Notes under the pieces: generated by a model | What the model was told of the DNA's origin: nothing | The model's database searches: none | The model's input: only the letters and a program-made list of their open reading frames with translations | Source: an uncultured Clostridia bacterium | Lineage (GTDB): Bacteria; Bacillota; Clostridia; Christensenellales; Maliibacteriaceae | Reading direction: 5' to 3' | Assembly (NCBI GenBank): GCA_934613185.1 | Contig: CAKTSO010000071.1 | Coordinates: 1-8,872, forward strand | DNA: 8,872 nt | Position numbers and translations under genes: made by a program | In this document: positions 6,324-8,872 of the stretch, in pieces | How the letters are laid out: every line of letters begins with the position of its first letter | Position numbering within the stretch: position 1 is the stretch's first letter

Positions 6324-6918
6324 ACAAAAAGTCTTTCTGATCGTCGCGGGGCTGCTGTTTTTATCGGCAGCCCTCGCGCTTTTCATCTGGAACGAGAGCG
6401 AAGACCGCGCGGCGGGAGACGCTGCGGCGAAGGTCGTTTCGCAGCTTCGGCCGCGGCAGACGGCAGGTTCGCGGGAGAATGATACGCCGACGCTTGATCC
6501 CGATCGACCGATGCCGGCGGAAAATATTGACGGGTATGATTACATCGGGACGCTGACGATTCCGTCGCTGGCATTGGAATTGCCCGTGATCGGCGAGTGG
6601 AGCTATCCAGCGCTTAAAATTGCGCCGTGCCGTTTTTCGGGTTCGGCATATCGGGATGATCTCGTTCTCGCGGCGCACAATTACGACAGACATTTTGGAA
6701 CGCTGAAGCGTTTGCACGCGGGCGATGCGGTAGCGTTTACCGACATGGACGGAACCGTCTTTTCCTATGAAGTGATCCAAACGCAGGAGATCTCGCCGCA
6801 GGATGCCGATGCCATGCTGGACGGCGGATGGGATCTGACGCTTTTCACCTGCACGCCCGGCGGCGCGTTTCGTTTTGCCGTGCGCTGCAAAAAGACGGAC
6901 GCTTCCAATGGCGACTGA
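6316..6918 (+). CDS. Sortase (LPXTG transpeptidase), probably dedicated to the upstream protein
   Basis: Membrane-anchored cysteine transpeptidase of 200 residues. An N-terminal signal anchor (about 6-24) is followed by a charged linker (25-72) and the sortase barrel (from about 76, IGTLTIPSL). The catalytic His121 lies in AAHNYDRHFG, Cys179 in TLFTC, and the likely catalytic Arg is R186 (GAFRFAVRC), seven residues after the cysteine and directly before the last strand; R190 is the alternative. The subclass is uncertain: the domain is compact and lacks the long helical insert of typical SrtB, so a class D-like or unassigned Clostridial group is possible. The ATG overlaps the stop of the surface protein gene (ATGAATAA) and has no clear ribosome binding site, so translation is probably coupled. 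The alternative frame opening at 6295 adds seven residues without a better site. Confidence 0.92.
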   Translation: MNKQKVFLIVAGLLFLSAALALFIWNESEDRAAGDAAAKVVSQLRPRQTAGSRENDTPTLDPDRPMPAENIDGYDYIGTLTIPSLALELPVIGEWSYPALKIAPCRFSGSAYRDDLVLAAHNYDRHFGTLKRLHAGDAVAFTDMDGTVFSYEVIQTQEISPQDADAMLDGGWDLTLFTCTPGGAFRFAVRCKKTDASNGD

Positions 6919-6927
6919 CGCGGCGAG

Positions 6928-6956
6928 TTGACAAAGACGGGGCGCGCGGATATCCT
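6928..6956 (+). promoter_or_regulatory. Promoter for the TfoX-like gene
   Basis: Perfect -35 TTGACA (6928-6933), 17-bp spacer, -10 TATCCT (6951-6956, four of six). It starts 10 nt after the sortase stop. The start site would be near 6963, with a leader of about 26 nt. No terminator separates it from the sortase, so read-through may also supply the gene. Confidence 0.65.
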
Positions 6957-6988
6957 GTAGAAAACAAGAGCGCAGGGGGATGGGATAA

Positions 6989-7315
6989 ATGGCGACGACG
7001 GCGGAATATCTGGAATTCGTGATGGATCAAATGCCTTCGGGAATCGGCGAATTTCGCGCGCGAAAGATGTTCGGCGAGTATATGATCTATTGCAACGACA
7101 AGCCCGTGCTGACCGTCTGCGACAACGCGGTGTTTGTCAAAAAACTGCCGGAGCTTTCGGAATTGATGCGCAATGCGCCGTGCGGGTTTCCGTACGAAGG
7201 GGCGAAGGAGGCGTATCTGCTTGACGTCGAGGATCGCACGCTGACGGCGGCGGTGATCGATATCCTGGAACGCGTCACGCCGCTGCCGAAAAAACGGGCG
7301 AAAAAGAAAATATAA
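6989..7315 (+). CDS. TfoX N-terminal domain protein
   Basis: Small cytoplasmic protein of 108 residues matching the TfoX N-terminal domain family. The diagnostic stretch is RARKMFGEYMIYCNDKPV (residues 23-40), followed by VCDNAVFVKK and a helical C-terminal half. In Haemophilus and Vibrio, full-length TfoX/Sxy activates competence genes together with CRP, but single-domain proteins like this one are common in many bacteria and their function is unknown. There is no second (TfoX C-terminal) domain. The last residues, PKKRAKKKI, are strongly basic and could contact nucleic acid, which is inference. The start is supported by AGGGGG (6974-6979) 9 nt before the ATG. The gene has its own promoter and is followed by a terminator. 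Nothing links it to the sortase except adjacency. Confidence 0.87.
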   Translation: MATTAEYLEFVMDQMPSGIGEFRARKMFGEYMIYCNDKPVLTVCDNAVFVKKLPELSELMRNAPCGFPYEGAKEAYLLDVEDRTLTAAVIDILERVTPLPKKRAKKKI

Positions 7316-7343
7316 TTGTAAACCGCGCAGAAAAGTTTACAAT
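7315..7343. repeat. Inverted repeat ATTGTAAAC-N11-GTTTACAAT overlapping the tfoX-like stop
   Basis: A perfect 9-bp inverted repeat (arms 7315-7323 and 7335-7343) with an 11-nt GC-rich then A-rich spacer. It begins at the last base of the stop codon and ends directly against the terminator stem that starts at 7344. No T-run follows it on the plus strand. It could be a 3' mRNA stabilising hairpin, an accessory stem of the terminator, or a protein site. Confidence 0.6.
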
Positions 7344-7382
7344 AAAACAGGCTGTCCGTTCTTTTTGGACAGCCTGTTTTTT
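7344..7382. terminator. Bidirectional intrinsic terminator between the TfoX-like and PBP genes
   Basis: A perfect 14-bp stem (AAAACAGGCTGTCC at 7344-7357 with GGACAGCCTGTTTT at 7367-7380), a 9-nt loop and a T-run at 7377-7382. On the minus strand the stem ends in TTTT followed by ATTGT, so it should also stop the convergent penicillin-binding protein transcript, whose stop codon at 7385-7387 is only a few bases away. Confidence 0.93.
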
Positions 7383-7384
7383 GC

Positions 7385-8872
7385 TTAGTTCGCTTTATTT
7401 GTGCGCGGAAGCGTGAAGATCAAGCTTTGAAGCGGACGGATCGCGCGCACGGATTCGCCGAACGCCCCGCCGACGCCGCTTTGTTTATGCACGGCGCGGA
7501 CGCGATAGGAAAGCGCCGTGCCGACGGGGGCGAGAACGTCGCGAAATACGGCGCCCGGTTCCGCACCGTCGAACGTCGCAAGCTGCGTTTCCCGTCCGTT
7601 TGCGCTTTTTCGCCAAAGCTCAAAAAAACAGCGGTTGTCGCCCATGGAAAACGTGACGGTCGGTACGTTCTGCGTGTCGAGCTGTACCGTGAGATCCTGC
7701 GGCGGGTCGGCGGGCTGCCAATAGCGGCTTTTGTTTGCGGCGGCGTTTTCGGGCGTGACGAAGAGCGTCATGCGGTCGTCCTTCGGCGTGTATGAGCCTG
7801 ACAAAACAGGCGTGCCCGCGGCAAGCGTCCCCGCACGTTCAAAGGAGACTTCCTCCATTCCATCCGGCACGGCGAACCAGTCGTTTCCGCCGTCGGGGTA
7901 GAGCGCGCGGAAAATGCGGCAAAGCGCCTCGGTACTGTTTCGTCCGCCGGTGGCGGAGGCGGGAAGATAACTTTCCGCGTTCGTTTCGTCCATGCCCATC
8001 CAGACGACGGCGCAATAGCGGTCGTTATAGGCCGCCGCCCAGATGTCGCGGTTGCCGAGCCCTTCGTAATCGACCGTGCCGGTCTTTGCGGCAAGCGGCA
8101 CGCCCGCGGTTTGCAGGGCAGCCGCCGTGCCGGTCTGCACGGTATAGCGCAGCATTTCGCTCAACGTGTAGGCGCTCTGTTCGCTTACAAAAAACTGCGT
8201 TTTGGGCGAGCTCTCATAGAGCGTCTCGCCGTCCGCCGTTTCGATGCGCGCGACAAAATGCGGCTCGTGATGCGTTCCCTTTGCGCAAAGCGCGCCGTAA
8301 GCGCCCGCCATTTCCAGCGGCGTGACGCCCTGCGTCAGCCCGCCGAGCGCCAGCGCAAGAGACTGATCCTGCTGCGTGAGCGGCAGCCCCGCGCGCTTTG
8401 CGTAGGCAAGGCCCGTCTGCGGGCCGAGTTCGGAAAGAAGTTTGACGGCCGGGATGTTGACCGACTGCGCCAGCGCGTCGCATAAAAGCATTTTTCCCGA
8501 ATACGTTCCGCCGTAGTTGTGCGGTTCGTAGCTGCCGAAATCCGTCGGTTCGTCGACGACGACGTCCATGGCGAACGCGCCGTTTTCTTCGATCGCGGGC
8601 GCATAGACGCAGATGGGCTTGATGACGGAGCCGCTTTGACGGCGGGCGTCCGTCGCGCGGTTGAAGCACAGCGCGCTTTCGTAATTTCTGCCGCCGACGA
8701 TCGCGCGGACGCCGCCGTTTTGGTCGAGAACGACCGCGGCACACTGCGCAAGTTCGCCGTTCGGCGCGCGGGGATATAGCGATTCGTCGGAAAAGATCGC
8801 CTCGCACGCGGCCTGTAACTCGGGATCGAGCGTCGTAAAAATGCGGTATCCGCCGCCGTAAAGATCGCAAAG
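7385..8872 (-). CDS. Class A penicillin-binding protein, transpeptidase part with FN3-like tail (5' end outside window)
   Basis: Membrane-anchored peptidoglycan synthase; the visible 495 residues are the C-terminal part, and the frame is open to the window edge. The visible sequence begins just before the transpeptidase domain with YRIFTTLDPELQ. The three penicillin-binding motifs are present: SxxK as SVIK (S82 the nucleophile, K85; context RQSGSVIKP), SxN as SVN (137-139) and KTGT (263-266). The preceding NRATDARRQ and GGRNY stretches are typical of class A (PBP1a/2a-like) enzymes, so a glycosyltransferase domain and N-terminal membrane anchor are expected upstream. Residues about 388-480 look like an FN3-type beta sandwich (FELWRKS, LSYRVRAVHK), known at the C-terminus of some Firmicute class A proteins. 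The internal ATG at 8569 is not the start, since the SxxK motif lies before it. The exact paralogue (PbpA, PonA and so on) cannot be decided here. Confidence 0.94.
   Translation of the reverse strand, partial: LCDLYGGGYRIFTTLDPELQAACEAIFSDESLYPRAPNGELAQCAAVVLDQNGGVRAIVGGRNYESALCFNRATDARRQSGSVIKPICVYAPAIEENGAFAMDVVVDEPTDFGSYEPHNYGGTYSGKMLLCDALAQSVNIPAVKLLSELGPQTGLAYAKRAGLPLTQQDQSLALALGGLTQGVTPLEMAGAYGALCAKGTHHEPHFVARIETADGETLYESSPKTQFFVSEQSAYTLSEMLRYTVQTGTAAALQTAGVPLAAKTGTVDYEGLGNRDIWAAAYNDRYCAVVWMGMDETNAESYLPASATGGRNSTEALCRIFRALYPDGGNDWFAVPDGMEEVSFERAGTLAAGTPVLSGSYTPKDDRMTLFVTPENAAANKSRYWQPADPPQDLTVQLDTQNVPTVTFSMGDNRCFFELWRKSANGRETQLATFDGAEPGAVFRDVLAPVGTALSYRVRAVHKQSGVGGAFGESVRAIRPLQSLIFTLPRTNKAN

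Noticed and set aside
3858..6386. An 842-codon open frame on the minus strand, antisense to the whole surface protein gene
   Set aside because: It is an artefact of GC-rich codon use: the product is dominated by Arg, Ala, Val and His, has no domain, no ribosome binding site, and the sense strand encodes a clear multi-domain protein.
1..8872. Mobile element, prophage, tRNA or CRISPR array
   Set aside because: No transposase, integrase, phage gene, paired terminal repeats with target duplications, tRNA-like fold or regularly spaced repeats were seen.

Overview
The window looks like chromosomal DNA from a fairly GC-rich, low-complexity-promoter Firmicute, most likely a gut-type member of the Clostridia. 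The reasons are an LPXTG cell-wall anchoring signal with a dedicated sortase, a class A penicillin-binding protein, strong GGAGG-type ribosome binding sites, sigma-A style promoters and intrinsic terminators. The species cannot be fixed from the sequence. The coding DNA is GC-rich, and the one long intergenic gap (about 3487-3881) is conspicuously AT-rich.

Layout. (1) Positions 2-2873, plus strand: the 3' part of gltB and all of gltD, the two subunits of glutamate synthase (ammonia assimilation). They are 13 nt apart and end at a strong bidirectional terminator. (2) Positions 2956-3486, minus strand: a small membrane PAP2 lipid phosphatase, convergent with gltD, with its own extended -10 promoter. 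(3) Positions 3487-3881: a divergent regulatory region with two opposed promoters, an ATAAA repeat set on a helical period and a hairpin in the long leader of the next gene. (4) Positions 3882-6918, plus strand: a secreted beta-helix / double Cna_B surface protein ending in LPQTG, followed with an 8-nt overlap by a sortase. (5) Positions 6989-7315, plus strand: a small TfoX N-terminal domain protein with its own promoter. (6) Positions 7385-8872, minus strand: the C-terminal 495 residues of a class A penicillin-binding protein with an FN3-like tail, convergent with the TfoX-like gene across a second bidirectional terminator.

How the parts relate. gltBD is a housekeeping metabolic operon and appears unrelated to the rest. 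The PAP2 phosphatase, surface protein, sortase and penicillin-binding protein all act at the cell envelope: lipid carrier recycling (possible), a covalently anchored surface protein with its probable private transpeptidase, and peptidoglycan cross-linking. The surface protein/sortase pair is the most distinctive part of the window. Nothing in it amounts to a clearly unprecedented system; it reads as a compact substrate-plus-sortase module whose target and regulation are unknown.
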